In this document: positions 22,961-32,978 of the stretch, piece after piece
Position numbering within the stretch: position 1 is the first letter of the stretch
Layout of the letters: each line of letters starts with the position of its first letter
Source: Terriglobales bacterium
GTDB lineage: Bacteria; Acidobacteriota; Terriglobia; Terriglobales; Acidobacteriaceae
Assembly (NCBI GenBank): GCA_035764005.1
Contig: DASTZZ010000025.1
Span: 62,001 to 126,000 of the forward strand
DNA length: 64,000 nucleotides
Direction: 5' to 3'
Translations under genes and position numbers: made by a program
The notes under the pieces: generated by a model
Seen by the model: only the letters and a program-made list of their open reading frames with translations
Database searches by the model: none
What the model was told of the DNA's origin: nothing

Positions 22961-25627
22961 ATGAACATTCCGCCTTTTGTAGGTGCTCTTCTGCTGTTCT
23001 CTGTCGCAACGCTAGCTGTTGGCCAACAGGCGTCTCCTGAAGTCCCGGCCAGCGCACCTTATGAGAACGCTTCGCTTCCCCTTGAGCAACGCGTTGACGA
23101 TCTCGTCTCTCGCATGACGCTGGAGGAGAAAGTCTCTCAACTAGGGCACACGGCCGACGCCGTTCCCCGTTTGGGAATTCCAGAATACAACTGGTGGAAC
23201 GAAGGCTTGCACGGAGTTGCACGCGCAGGAGTCGCGACTGTCTTTCCGCAGGCGATCGGGATGGCGGCAACTTTCGACGAGCCGCTGATGCATCAGATCG
23301 CCACGGTAATCAGCACGGAATTTCGCGCTAAGTACAACGCCGAGCGTCATCCGGACGGATCTACCGAGTGGTATCGCGGTCTTACCGTCTGGTCGCCGAA
23401 CATCAACATCTTCCGTGACCCGCGCTGGGGACGCGGGCAGGAGACCTATGGCGAAGATCCATTCCTCACGTCGCGCATGGGGCTCGCGTTCGTCACCGGT
23501 CTTCAGGGTGACGACCCGAAGTACCTGAAGACGGTTGCGACTCCCAAGCACTTCGCCGTACACAGCGGACCGGAGCCAACTCGGCACTCCGTCGACGTGC
23601 AGGCGTCGCGTCACGACATGGAAGACACGTACCTTCCTGCGTTTCGCACGACCGTCATGCAGGGCAAAGCCGAGTCGGTGATGTGCGCGTACAACTCGCT
23701 GAATGGACAGCCTGCATGTGCTAACAACGTGCTCCTTGATGAACATTTGCGGCACGACTGGGGATTTCAGGGCTATGTCGTTTCAGATTGCGGAGCTGTG
23801 ACTGACATCTCGGACAACCATCACTTCACCAAAACGATGGAAGAAGGCGTTGCTGCGGCGATCAAAGCAGGCACGGATCTGATTTGCGGCAATCCGCGAA
23901 CTCGCGTAAAGACCGAACGCGATGCCGCGCTCAAAGCCGTGCAGGAGGGTATTCTCAGTGAGGCCGATATCGACCGCGCGATGAAGCGTCTGTTCACTGC
24001 GCGTTTCCGCCTTGGGATGTTCGATCCACCCAGCGCTGTTCCCTTCTCTCAGATTGGAATCTCCGAAAACGATACGGAACAGCACCGCCAACTAGCATTG
24101 AGAACGGCTCGCGAGTCCCTGGTGCTGTTGAAGAATCAAAACAACTTTCTTCCTTTGAAGAAAACGTATCAGACCATTGCAGTCATCGGTCCGGATGCTG
24201 ACAATCTCGACGCACTGGTCGGCAATTACAATGGCACGCCATCTCATCCGGTGACAATTGTCGATGGAATCCGCAAGCGTTTTTCGCAATCAAAGATTGT
24301 TTACTCGCAGGGAGTAGGACTCACCGGCCCGATCGTACGGGCGATTCCCTCTGACTCGCTCTTTACCGACGCCTCCCGCAAGCAGCACGGCTTGAAAGCG
24401 GACTATTTCGGGAATGTCGATCTCAAAGGCGCTCCGGTCATGAGTCGGGTTGACGCCGACGTAAATTTTGCCTGGGGAGATCGCGGCATCTCACCGCAAC
24501 TGCTCAAGAACTATTCCGTGCGCTGGACTGGAATCATCGTTCCTCCGACAACGGGCGACTATCTCGTAGGCTTCACCGGGCAGGATGGATTCCGCATGTG
24601 GCTCGACGGCAAGCTCGTCGCCGAAGAATGGACGATTCATCATCCCGCCGACACCATCACCACGAAGGTCCATCTCGACAAAGGTCATGCGTACTCGGTG
24701 AAGATCGAATACTTCCAGACGATCCGCAGCGCCGAAGCGCGCCTGGTTTGGAGCAAGCCCGGCGATGGTCAGGACGTCATCAATGTCGCTCGCAATTCCG
24801 ATTTGGTAATCATGGTTCTCGGACTTTCCCCGCGCATCGAAGGCGAAGAGATGAACGTCCACACCGAAGGATTTGCCGGCGGCGATCGCACCAGCCTCGA
24901 TCTTCCCGCGCCCCAGAAAGAACTTCTCGAACAGATTTATGCCTTGGGAAAACCGATGATTCTGGTCCTCACCAACGGAAGCGCGTTGGGCGTGAATTGG
25001 GCCGAGGAGCACGTTCCCGCGATCCTCGAAGCGTGGTATCCAGGTGAAGAAGGAGGAACCGCCGTGGCCGAGGCGATCGCCGGCGATTTCAGCCCCGGCG
25101 GCCGCCTGCCGGTCACCTTCTACAAATCCATTGACCAGCTACCCGCGTTCGAAGACTACTCAATGGCGAAGCGCACCTATCGCTACTTCGACGGCGAACC
25201 ACTATATCCATTCGGCTACGGGCTGAGTTACACGACGTTCGCATACCGCAACCTGCAGATCGACAATCCGAACGTTGCGGCGGATGGAACGGTGCGTCTC
25301 TCAGTCGATGTGGTGAACACCGGCCAAAAGAAAGCGGAGGAAGTCGTCGAACTGTATCTCGCGCACCAGGGAGTCCAGGGAGCAGCAATACGTGCGCTGA
25401 AAGGATTCCAACGCATCACGCTTGATGCAGGAGATCAACGTACCGTGTCTTTTGCATTGAGCGGTCGAGACTTAGGAATCGTGGATCCGGAGGGCAAGCA
25501 CCGGATTGTACCCGGCACCGTCGATGTGTGGATTGGAGGTGGCCAGCCGATTTCCCGAAATGGAACTACGCCTGCGGGCGTGAAAGGACAGTTCTCGATC
25601 ACATCGGAAGTTACTTTGCCGGATTAG
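22961..25627 (+). CDS. Secreted GH3 glycoside hydrolase (beta-glucosidase/xylosidase) with PA14 insert
   Basis: 888 aa with a signal peptide (to ...LAVGQQ). The GH3 N-terminal barrel contains RMTLEEKVSQL, NIFRDPRWGRGQETYGEDP, KHFAVHSGPE and the nucleophile region YVVSDCGAV (D at about residue 276). The GH3 C-terminal domain follows (LVLLKNQNNFLPL). A PA14-type insert at about 470-590 (KADYFGNVDLKGAPV to YFQTIRSAEARLVWSK) usually limits or directs substrate binding. A fibronectin III-like domain closes the protein. The motif set resembles beta-xylosidase/beta-glucosidase BglX-Xyl3A enzymes; the exact sugar is not decidable. Acts in the periplasm or outside the cell. Confidence 0.93.
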   Translation: MNIPPFVGALLLFSVATLAVGQQASPEVPASAPYENASLPLEQRVDDLVSRMTLEEKVSQLGHTADAVPRLGIPEYNWWNEGLHGVARAGVATVFPQAIGMAATFDEPLMHQIATVISTEFRAKYNAERHPDGSTEWYRGLTVWSPNINIFRDPRWGRGQETYGEDPFLTSRMGLAFVTGLQGDDPKYLKTVATPKHFAVHSGPEPTRHSVDVQASRHDMEDTYLPAFRTTVMQGKAESVMCAYNSLNGQPACANNVLLDEHLRHDWGFQGYVVSDCGAVTDISDNHHFTKTMEEGVAAAIKAGTDLICGNPRTRVKTERDAALKAVQEGILSEADIDRAMKRLFTARFRLGMFDPPSAVPFSQIGISENDTEQHRQLALRTARESLVLLKNQNNFLPLKKTYQTIAVIGPDADNLDALVGNYNGTPSHPVTIVDGIRKRFSQSKIVYSQGVGLTGPIVRAIPSDSLFTDASRKQHGLKADYFGNVDLKGAPVMSRVDADVNFAWGDRGISPQLLKNYSVRWTGIIVPPTTGDYLVGFTGQDGFRMWLDGKLVAEEWTIHHPADTITTKVHLDKGHAYSVKIEYFQTIRSAEARLVWSKPGDGQDVINVARNSDLVIMVLGLSPRIEGEEMNVHTEGFAGGDRTSLDLPAPQKELLEQIYALGKPMILVLTNGSALGVNWAEEHVPAILEAWYPGEEGGTAVAEAIAGDFSPGGRLPVTFYKSIDQLPAFEDYSMAKRTYRYFDGEPLYPFGYGLSYTTFAYRNLQIDNPNVAADGTVRLSVDVVNTGQKKAEEVVELYLAHQGVQGAAIRALKGFQRITLDAGDQRTVSFALSGRDLGIVDPEGKHRIVPGTVDVWIGGGQPISRNGTTPAGVKGQFSITSEVTLPD

Positions 25628-25687
25628 ATGTGCGCACTCCGTAGAGATCCAGGAAGTGCGTGATTCCGATGATGCCTCTTTGAACAA

Positions 25688-25856
25688 CACTGTCATCCCT
25701 CGCGCAGCCGCAAACAGCCACAGAGGATCGAGAATTTGTTTTAGCTGCGCGGGGGACCTGCTGTTTTGGCGCGCTACGGAACAGCAGATCCCCCGCGCCG
25801 CAAACCAAAGGTTCCACGCAACAAAAGTATTTACTGCGGCGCGAGGGATGACAGTG
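25688..25856. repeat. Nested palindromic element, copy 1 (169 bp)
   Basis: Perfect 17-bp terminal inverted repeats CACTGTCATCCCTCGCG (25688-25704) and its complement (25840-25856) enclose a second, inner inverted repeat. The inner arms are GCGCGGGGGACCTGCTGTT and AACAGCAGATCCCCCGCGC, with one mismatch. The element is non-coding and occupies most of the gap between the convergent GH3 and M1 genes. A diverged copy with the same order of arms lies at 46241-46410. Confidence 0.85.
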
Positions 25857-25911
25857 GTTATGAGAGCACGTGAACTGGACCACCAGAGGCTGTTCAAGAA
25901 ATGCGTGTTGC

Positions 25912-28500
25912 TCAGTTCCCACTGGCCTGCGCACTGCTGTGATCTGCCAGCCACGATTGCAGGTTCGAGCCTTGCAGCTTCTTCAGGTCGGTGCATGAGT
26001 TGATGCGCTCGACAGCCTGACGCAACGCGCGTTCCGACGCCGGAAGCGGATGCACTTTGAAGAACGCGCTTACGTTCGAAGCTGCATCCTCGTTGCAGAA
26101 CTGACCGGCTGCGGTCACGATTCTCGATGCGCTCGAGGTCGTGAGCTGCTTCTCGACATCGCTCCAATGCGTCTCAATGTACTTCCAGGCGAGCTGGCGA
26201 GTCTCAGGATGGCGGAGGAAATCGCTGAGATAGTATGCGGCGTCCTGGTTGCGAATGGCACTCGATGTTCCAAGTTGAACCGCTTTTGGCAGAATCTCCG
26301 GATTTTCAAAATGGGAAAGCGCACTCATGTAGCGGCGACGCAAAACCTGATCGGATGTTCCGTTCAATGCCTTTACGAAACGCTCGAAGAGCGCCTGGTC
26401 TCCCTGCGTTGCGGCGATTTCCATGGCCGGCGAAGCCATCAGGGAATCTACGTTGTCGGGATTCTGCAGCGCCTTGTCGGTGATCTGGCGGGCTTCGGCG
26501 ATAACGTCAGGATCCCGGCCAATCAGTCCGAGCGTTTCGAAGAGATCGGCATGGAGTGCCTTCTCTTCCACATCGCCTGTGTTTGCAGTTGCGGTGTAAG
26601 GCGGCTTCAGCAGCGTGCGCACGAACTGGCGGAACTGATCGCGATCCTGATCGCTGACGAGCTTGTCGTTGATGTACTCCAGACTGGTTAGGACCTCCTC
26701 CCAGACCTGACGCTGCCGGTCTCCCTTTAAGTGAGACGTCAGGTCGAGATAGTGGCTGATCGAGATTCGTCCAACATGCACGAGCGCCCACTCGTCGCCC
26801 AGCATCGAAATGCGTTCGGCGGGATTGAGTCCGGACTCCAATACTTGCGTCAGCTTGTCCCGAAGTGGAGCGTCGTATTCGGTGCGATAGTAACCGCGTC
26901 CATTGGCATTCGCGAATACCGGAGTCGATTCGGACATTTTCGTTTCCTGACCGCGACTCTGCATCAGCAGACAAGATGCCGTGCTATCGGAAGAGGCGGC
27001 TCGCCAGCAAACCGGAATAGTCCACATCTGCTGCGATGTGCCAAGCAGTTGTCTGTCGGCAAAGAATCGCTCCTGCGAGATCGTGAGCTGGGGGTCCTGG
27101 GAAATATGCAGCAGTGGTTCGCCGGCTTGAACGACGAAGCTCGACATGATCTTGTCAGCCGGCTTATTCGAGGCCGCTGTGATCGCGTTCCAGAAGTCTT
27201 CTGCAGTGGCATTGCCGTAAGAGTGTGCTCGAAGATAGTTCTGCACGCCTTTGCGGAAGAGTTCGGGATCAACGTAGTGCTCGACCATGCGCAGCACCGC
27301 CGCAGCTTTGCCGTATGCAATGCCGTCAAACAGCTCGTTGATTTCATCAGGCGTTTCGGCCTTTTGACGGATCGGGCGCGTGTTCTTCAGGGCGTCGAGC
27401 GAAAGCGTGCGACTCGTATCCGCAACGTCTTCGAGTTCGGCGTGCCATTCCGGCTTCCACTTTTGGACTGGCTTCGATTCCATCCAGGTGGCGAAGCCTT
27501 CGTTCAGCCAGAGATTGTCCCACCATTTCATGGTGACCAGATCGCCGAACCACTGATGCGCCATCTCATGGGCTACGACCGACGCGACGAGATGATAGTT
27601 GTCCACGGTTGCAATCTTGGGATCGAGCAGCATCTCGCTCTCGCGATAAGTGATCGCTCCGGCGTTCTCCATGGCTCCGGCTTCGAAGTCGGGGATCGCA
27701 ATGAGATCAAGTTTCCCGAATGGATACTTGATGCCGAAGTAGTCGTTGTAGAAATGCATGATGTACTCGGCAGCTTCGAGCGCAAACTTGCCTTGATCTT
27801 TTTTGTCGGGCGTGGCGCAGGCGCGAATCGGGATGTCGTCGGCCGAGCCACCTACGCATTCGAAGTCACCAACCAACATTGCGACCAGATATGTCGAGAG
27901 CTTCTTGGTGGTCGCGAACTTCAGAGTGTGCTTGTCTGGCTCAGGGCCAGGAGTGTCGGAGACCAGCTTCTCATTCGAGATTGCCGTGTCGCCTTTATCA
28001 ACGATCAGCGTGATGTCGAACGTAGCTTTCTTGTCCGGCTCGTCGAAGCACGGAAAAGCTCGGCGAGCATCGGTCGGCTCAAACTGCGTGACCGCATAGC
28101 CGCGTTTCGCCGTCCGGCTCAAATAGAATCCGCGCAGTTTGTCGTTCAATATGCCTGTAAAGACAATGTGCAGACGTGTCGAACCCGCAGCGAGCGTGCT
28201 CGGAGCGATGATCGTCGCCTGTTCTCGATCGGGATCGACTGTGACTCTTGCCGATTCAGGAGTGCCGTGGATTTCCACCATAGCGGAGGTGAACTTGATT
28301 TCAGCCGCATTCAGCGTAATCAGCTTCGTAGGCTTGAGAATTCGAACGTCGATAACTTCGTCCCCAGCAAACGTTGCGGTTTTCAAATCGGGAGTAAAGC
28401 TGAGCTGGTAATGTTCGGGCACGACTCCGGTTGGCAGGCGCTGCGCCTCGGCTCCGGAGCAACAAAGCAACAATACACAGGCAAAAATCAGATTTCTCAT
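25912..28500 (-). CDS. Exported M1-family zinc aminopeptidase
   Basis: The protein has a signal peptide (MRNLIFACVLLLCCSGAEA), the substrate-binding GAMENAG motif, and the zinc site HEMAHQWFGDLVTMKWWDNLWLNEGFA (HExxH plus downstream E). A long C-terminal helical ERAP-like domain is also present. It removes N-terminal residues from peptides in the periplasm or outside. The ATG at 28500 is preferred because GAGGAG lies 5 bases upstream; the GTG at 28506 overlaps the spacer. Only 9 bases separate it from the hutI stop, so it is probably the last gene of the hut operon, linking peptide breakdown with histidine use. Confidence 0.95.
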   Translation of the reverse strand: MRNLIFACVLLLCCSGAEAQRLPTGVVPEHYQLSFTPDLKTATFAGDEVIDVRILKPTKLITLNAAEIKFTSAMVEIHGTPESARVTVDPDREQATIIAPSTLAAGSTRLHIVFTGILNDKLRGFYLSRTAKRGYAVTQFEPTDARRAFPCFDEPDKKATFDITLIVDKGDTAISNEKLVSDTPGPEPDKHTLKFATTKKLSTYLVAMLVGDFECVGGSADDIPIRACATPDKKDQGKFALEAAEYIMHFYNDYFGIKYPFGKLDLIAIPDFEAGAMENAGAITYRESEMLLDPKIATVDNYHLVASVVAHEMAHQWFGDLVTMKWWDNLWLNEGFATWMESKPVQKWKPEWHAELEDVADTSRTLSLDALKNTRPIRQKAETPDEINELFDGIAYGKAAAVLRMVEHYVDPELFRKGVQNYLRAHSYGNATAEDFWNAITAASNKPADKIMSSFVVQAGEPLLHISQDPQLTISQERFFADRQLLGTSQQMWTIPVCWRAASSDSTASCLLMQSRGQETKMSESTPVFANANGRGYYRTEYDAPLRDKLTQVLESGLNPAERISMLGDEWALVHVGRISISHYLDLTSHLKGDRQRQVWEEVLTSLEYINDKLVSDQDRDQFRQFVRTLLKPPYTATANTGDVEEKALHADLFETLGLIGRDPDVIAEARQITDKALQNPDNVDSLMASPAMEIAATQGDQALFERFVKALNGTSDQVLRRRYMSALSHFENPEILPKAVQLGTSSAIRNQDAAYYLSDFLRHPETRQLAWKYIETHWSDVEKQLTTSSASRIVTAAGQFCNEDAASNVSAFFKVHPLPASERALRQAVERINSCTDLKKLQGSNLQSWLADHSSAQASGN

Positions 28501-28509
28501 TCTCACTCC

Positions 28510-29790
28510 TCAATGTACAGCGAGTTTGCCGTTCAGCACTGTGGCGCGGCAATGTTCAGTGCCGAACCAGTAGCAAATCTCGCGATAATCTTTCACATCG
28601 AAAATGGCCAGGTCAGCGTCTTTTCCTGGCTCAATACTTCCCTTGCGACTGGCGAGTCGCAGTGCGTGCGCTCCGTTGATCGTCGCTGCCGAGATCGCCT
28701 CCCCCGGACTCATCCGCATCTGCGTACAAGCCATCGAGAGCATCAATGTCATGCTCGTCGTGGGCGACGTTCCCGGATTGAAATCTGTCGCTAGCGCGAC
28801 TGCAGCGCCGGCATCGATCAAGCGTCGTGCCATTGGATACGAGTGCGCGAGGAAATACGAAGCTCCCGGAAGCAGCGTGGCGATGGTGTTCTGTCCGGCA
28901 AGAGCTTCAAGATCTCTGTCACGCAGGCAATCGAGGTGATCGAACGAAGCGGGATCGAATTCCGCGAGGCTTGAAAGATCGTGCGGGGTGAATTGGCATA
29001 CATGTGCGCGCACATCCAAGCCCGATCGTTTGGCAGCTGCGAATACGCGCTCGGTCTGCTGTAGAGAGAAAGCTCCACGCTCGCAGAAGACGTCAACGAA
29101 TCGAGCGAGGTTCTCTTCCGCGGCCTTGGGAATCATCTCTTTGCAGATTACGTCCACGTATTCGTCTGACTTACCCTGGAACTCTGAAGGAACTACGTGA
29201 GCCGCAAGCAGAGTAGGAACAACGGTTCCATGCCAGCGAGTTGCCGCGCAGCGAATCGCATGCAGCGACTTGAGTTCGGAATCGGTACTCAAGCCGTAAC
29301 CGGATTTAGCTTCCACCGTCGTCGTTCCCGATCTCTGCATTCGCTCGCAGACGCGCAGTACCTTGCAAGACAGCTCTTGAGGGCTTGCGCTCCTCACGCC
29401 TTCCAGGCTGGAGCGAATACCGCCTCCAGCTTTGGCGATTTCATCGTAGGTGCTCCCCTGAATGCGCTGCTCGAAATCGATCAGCCTGGGAGAGGTAAAG
29501 ACTGGATGGGTGTGAGAGTCGACAAATCCTGGCAGGACTACGCCGCCAGCGCAGTCGAAATTCTGCAGATCTTCCCCGGCTAAGTTGCGAGTGATGTCGC
29601 TTTCGCGACCAGCTTCGGCTATCCTGCCGTTCCGAATCAGAACTGCTGCGTCATATACGATGCTAAGCTCGGCTAAGTCGGCCCTGCGTCTCGGCTGCTC
29701 TTTGCCACTTGGGTGCGTCAACGCAAGCAATTGACCGATGTTGGTCAGGAGTAGTGGTGTTGTGAGTCCTGGCTGGTCGGGAGCAATCAC
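28510..29790 (-). CDS. hutI: Imidazolonepropionase HutI
   Basis: HutI hydrolyses 4-imidazolone-5-propanoate to N-formimino-L-glutamate in histidine degradation. The 426-aa amidohydrolase shows [15 protein letters not shown] (zinc-binding HxH), [38 protein letters not shown] and the late [13 protein letters not shown] aspartate loop. It starts at GTG 29790, which overlaps the hutU stop as GTGA, so the two are translationally coupled. hutH (histidase) and the formiminoglutamate enzyme are not in the window. Confidence 0.96.
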   Translation of the reverse strand: MIAPDQPGLTTPLLLTNIGQLLALTHPSGKEQPRRRADLAELSIVYDAAVLIRNGRIAEAGRESDITRNLAGEDLQNFDCAGGVVLPGFVDSHTHPVFTSPRLIDFEQRIQGSTYDEIAKAGGGIRSSLEGVRSASPQELSCKVLRVCERMQRSGTTTVEAKSGYGLSTDSELKSLHAIRCAATRWHGTVVPTLLAAHVVPSEFQGKSDEYVDVICKEMIPKAAEENLARFVDVFCERGAFSLQQTERVFAAAKRSGLDVRAHVCQFTPHDLSSLAEFDPASFDHLDCLRDRDLEALAGQNTIATLLPGASYFLAHSYPMARRLIDAGAAVALATDFNPGTSPTTSMTLMLSMACTQMRMSPGEAISAATINGAHALRLASRKGSIEPGKDADLAIFDVKDYREICYWFGTEHCRATVLNGKLAVH

Positions 29791-31556
29791 TCTGCATCAC
29801 CCGAGGATGACTTGAAGGGTATTGACCCATCCGCTACCGCGGACGGTACTGACTTGGCTGCGGAGCGCACCGATCCAGTCGATGGCATGGGCAGGCGGAT
29901 GCCCTTGCGTTCTGCAAACTCCCGAGCTTCTTCGTAGCCTGCATCGGCATGGCGGGCGATTCCAATGCCAGGATCGTTGGTGAGCACGCGCTCGATGCGC
30001 TTGGCCATGAGATCGGTACCATCTGCGACTGTCACCTGGCCCGCATGTTGTGAGTAGCCGATGCCAACACCACCGCCGTTGTGAATCGAAACCCAACTCG
30101 CGCCGCTCGCTGTGTTCAGAAGTGCATTGAGAAAGGGCCAATCTGCGACTGCATCGCTGCCGTCTTTCATTGCTTCCGTTTCCCGGAAAGGAGAAGCAAC
30201 CGAGCCACAGTCGAGATGATCACGGCCGATCACAATAGGAGCTTTGATCTTGCCGCGCTTGACGAGATCATTCATCGCAACTCCAAATTGGGCACGCTCG
30301 CCGTAACCGAGCCAGCAGATGCGCGCGGGCAGTCCCTGGAAGCGAATGCGCTTGCGAGCCAGGTTGATCCATCGGCTCAGGATCCGATTCTCGGGAAACA
30401 TATCCAGGATCAGCTCATCGGTCACTGCAATGTCGGATGGCTCGCCTGAAAGAGCTGCCCAGCGAAAGGGACCGCGTCCTTCGCAGAAGAGTGGACGAAT
30501 GTAGGCTGGCACGAATCCGGGAAAATTGTAAGCGTTCTTGACGCCGCGCTCGAAGGCGAAGGTGCGGATGTTGTTGCCATAGTCGAATGTGACCGAACCG
30601 GACTTCTGCAGGACCAGCATGCCTTCAACGTGCCGTGCGATCGAATCGAGCGAGCGTTCAAGGTAACCTTTCGGATCACGTCGCCGGAGTTCATCCGCTT
30701 GCTCGACGCTCAACCCGGAAGGAATGTAGCCATTCAAGGGATCATGCGCCGAGGTTTGATCAGTAAGTAGATCGGGCTTAACTCCACGCGCAGCCAATTC
30801 GGGAATCACATCCGCACAGTTTCCGATCAAACCGACGGAAACCGCTTCCCTTTTGCGAATCGAGTTCTTCAGGATTCGCAGCGCCTCGTCGAGGCTGTTG
30901 ACCATGAAGTCGCAGTAGGCGGTCTTCAGGCGTTTCTTGATGCGCTCGGGATTGACATCAATTCCGAGGAAGCACGCGCCTGCCATAGTTGCCGCCAGGG
31001 GCTGGGCTCCTCCCATACCTCCCATGCCGCCGCTGACGATCAGTTTGCCGGCAAGGTCGCCTGCGAAATGCTTCTCCGCTACCGCAGCAAAGGTCTCAAA
31101 TGTACCTTGGATGATTCCCTGCGAACCGATGTAGATCCACGACCCGGCGGTCATCTGGCCGTACATGGTGAGGCCGACGCGTTCGAGCTCGTTAAACTTT
31201 TCCCAATTCGACCACTGCCCAACCAGGTTTGCATTCGCGATCAGCACGCGCGGAGCATAGTCGTGAGTCTTGAAGATGCCGACCGGTTTGCCGGATTGCA
31301 CCAGCAACGTTTCGTCCGATTCGAGATCGCGTAGCGACCGAACGATGGCGTCATAGCATTCCCAGTTCCGCGCGGCCCGTCCCGTGCCTCCATAAACGAC
31401 CAAATCCTCCGGGCGCTCGGCGACCTCATCATCGAGGTTATTCATGAGCATGCGCAATGCAGCTTCCTGTTGCCAACCCTTGCAGGAAAGCTGCGTACCG
31501 CGCGGAGCTTTGATGCGGTGCTTGGTGATTGGAGGAACTTCGATATCAACCGGCAT
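29787..31556 (-). CDS. hutU: Urocanate hydratase HutU with a repeat-derived C-terminus
   Basis: HutU hydrates urocanate to imidazolonepropionate using tightly bound NAD. The protein begins [32 protein letters not shown] and contains [35 protein letters not shown], and the C-terminal [26 protein letters not shown], all urocanase landmarks. At 589 aa it is about 30 residues longer than usual. The extra tail [17 protein letters not shown] is the translation of a REP element (29826-29853). The enzyme core is complete before it. First gene of hutU-hutI-M1 aminopeptidase. Confidence 0.97.
   Translation of the reverse strand: MPVDIEVPPITKHRIKAPRGTQLSCKGWQQEAALRMLMNNLDDEVAERPEDLVVYGGTGRAARNWECYDAIVRSLRDLESDETLLVQSGKPVGIFKTHDYAPRVLIANANLVGQWSNWEKFNELERVGLTMYGQMTAGSWIYIGSQGIIQGTFETFAAVAEKHFAGDLAGKLIVSGGMGGMGGAQPLAATMAGACFLGIDVNPERIKKRLKTAYCDFMVNSLDEALRILKNSIRKREAVSVGLIGNCADVIPELAARGVKPDLLTDQTSAHDPLNGYIPSGLSVEQADELRRRDPKGYLERSLDSIARHVEGMLVLQKSGSVTFDYGNNIRTFAFERGVKNAYNFPGFVPAYIRPLFCEGRGPFRWAALSGEPSDIAVTDELILDMFPENRILSRWINLARKRIRFQGLPARICWLGYGERAQFGVAMNDLVKRGKIKAPIVIGRDHLDCGSVASPFRETEAMKDGSDAVADWPFLNALLNTASGASWVSIHNGGGVGIGYSQHAGQVTVADGTDLMAKRIERVLTNDPGIGIARHADAGYEEAREFAERKGIRLPMPSTGSVRSAAKSVPSAVADGSIPFKSSSGDAE
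29826..29853. repeat. REP copy inside the hutU reading frame
   Basis: The 28 bases from CCCATCCGCTACCGCGGACG to CGGTACTGAC match positions 13700-13727 of the RAYT-flanking REP exactly. They lie about 36 bases before the hutU stop and are read in frame as [10 protein letters not shown]. The REP keeps the frame open and adds residues to the C-terminus. Confidence 0.88.
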
Positions 31557-31658
31557 GAGCGCGCTTTACCTCATTTGAGCAAACTCTGTAGCCTACGTCT
31601 TGAACAGGGCTGTAATCAAGAACCGAGCAGGTACAATATCTGCTCTGCACAAAGACGA

Positions 31659-32546
31659 ATGCGAAAGCTGGACTCGCAAGAGCGCTGGAACCTGAGCTAC
31701 AGCATCACCGGCATGCTTTCCGAAGCTTCGGATGCGCAGACTGCCGTCGACAACATTCTCTCTACGGTTGGCGCGGCGCTCGGATTCGTTGCTGGTTCTT
31801 TTTGGGCAGTGGATGAGCTCCACGCTGCGCTGCGAAGCACCACGTTCTGGACGCGCGACGATCATCAATATCCGAGTTTTGAGCTCGTAACCCGCGTCCG
31901 CAGTTTCCATTATGGCGACGGCCTGCCAGGCACGAGTTGGAAGGCTCGCCACGCGGTTTGGTTCACCGACATCACCAAAGAATCGAACTTCCCTCGAGCT
32001 TCCGTCGCCGCTCTCGAGGGCTTGCACACTGGAGTAGCGTTCCCTGCTTATCAGGCGCGCAGAGTCTTCGGAGTGTTTGAATTTTTCAGCCCGGACCTCC
32101 TGACATCCGATCCCGAAACGGAACAGTTCCTCAGCGCCCTGGGAGCTCAGGTCGGCCTTTTTCTGCAGTACTACGGCATCAGTGATGTAATCCAGGAGGG
32201 CGACCGCCTGCGCATTGCGGCCGAGCGGTCACTCGATGCAGTCCTCACGATTGACGAGCAAAGCACGGTCATTTATGCCAACTCGGGAACGTTGCGAATC
32301 CTCGGATATGAGCCAGACGAACTCATCGGAGGTAATCTGACGCGCATTATTCCTGAAGAATTCCGTTCGTTACACGAGCGTGGGCTGCGGCGTTACATCG
32401 AAACCGCCAATCGGAAGCTTGACTGGTCGGGGACGGACCTACCGGGTCTTCACAAAGATGGAGGCATCGTCCCGCTCACGATCGCGTTCGGAGAGTTCCA
32501 GCGAGGCGGTCAACGAGTGTTCACGGGATTCATTCGCCCACGTTGA
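31659..32546 (+). CDS. GAF-PAS sensor protein without output domain
   Basis: From ATG 31659 the protein has about 295 residues. A GAF domain covers about 5-160 (WNLSYSITGMLSEASDAQTAVDNILSTVG to LFLQYYG) and a PAS domain about 165-290 (RIAAERSLDAVLTIDEQSTVIYANSGTLRILGYEPDELIGGNL to FTGFIRPR). It stops right after the PAS core, with no kinase, GGDEF or DNA-binding part, so it must act by binding another protein. The longer frame to 31470 would overlap the divergent hutU start and is rejected. The next genes are convergent. Confidence 0.82.
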   Translation: MRKLDSQERWNLSYSITGMLSEASDAQTAVDNILSTVGAALGFVAGSFWAVDELHAALRSTTFWTRDDHQYPSFELVTRVRSFHYGDGLPGTSWKARHAVWFTDITKESNFPRASVAALEGLHTGVAFPAYQARRVFGVFEFFSPDLLTSDPETEQFLSALGAQVGLFLQYYGISDVIQEGDRLRIAAERSLDAVLTIDEQSTVIYANSGTLRILGYEPDELIGGNLTRIIPEEFRSLHERGLRRYIETANRKLDWSGTDLPGLHKDGGIVPLTIAFGEFQRGGQRVFTGFIRPR

Positions 32547-32555
32547 GAGATCCGC

Positions 32556-32978
32556 TTACCAGGTGTTGTAGGCAGTTCCGTCGCTGCCCGTCTCGCTTGA
32601 GCCGCTGTGGACATCTGTAATGCCCGGTTCGGTTTGATCCAGACTTTGCAGTGTGTCGGAGGTTTCGGCCTGCCAGGTGTCTGCAGAATTGGTGAATGGG
32701 TCCTTGGGGATCATTCGCAGGTATCCGGCATCGACCAGGTCCTGTAACGACTGCGGCGCTTTTTCCTTGTCCATCGTGTAATTATCGATCTGATCGCGCA
32801 TCGTCTTCAGGTCCTGCCGCAGAACTGCTTCTTTGGCGCGGATCACGGATTGCTGATATGCGGGAACTGCGATTCCGATGAGGATCAGAATGATGGAGAT
32901 CACGATCATCAGCTCGATAAGCGTAAAACCGCGACGAGAGCGCAAGATCGGCGTTCCGAATTGGGAGCGTTTCACCAT
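32556..32978 (-). CDS. Type II secretion/type IV pilus-like pseudopilin (GspG-like), second
   Basis: About 140 aa, with a prepilin leader MVKRSQFGTPILRSRRG cut before FTLIELMIVISIILILIGIA, the typical GFTLIE site with glutamate at +5. The soluble part 'AVLRQDLKTMRDQIDNYTMDKEKAPQSLQDLVDAGYL' is that of a GspG-type major pseudopilin. It ends GTAYNTW, almost identical to the end of its neighbour (GTKYNTW). The ATG at 32978 lies inside the last codons of the first pseudopilin (7-base overlap). The 25-residue N-terminal extension of the longer frame is rejected. Confidence 0.9.
   Translation of the reverse strand: MVKRSQFGTPILRSRRGFTLIELMIVISIILILIGIAVPAYQQSVIRAKEAVLRQDLKTMRDQIDNYTMDKEKAPQSLQDLVDAGYLRMIPKDPFTNSADTWQAETSDTLQSLDQTEPGITDVHSGSSETGSDGTAYNTW

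Noticed and set aside
26731-28794. 687-codon plus-strand ORF
   Set aside because: It lies antisense to the M1 aminopeptidase and shows arginine-rich shadow composition with no domain.
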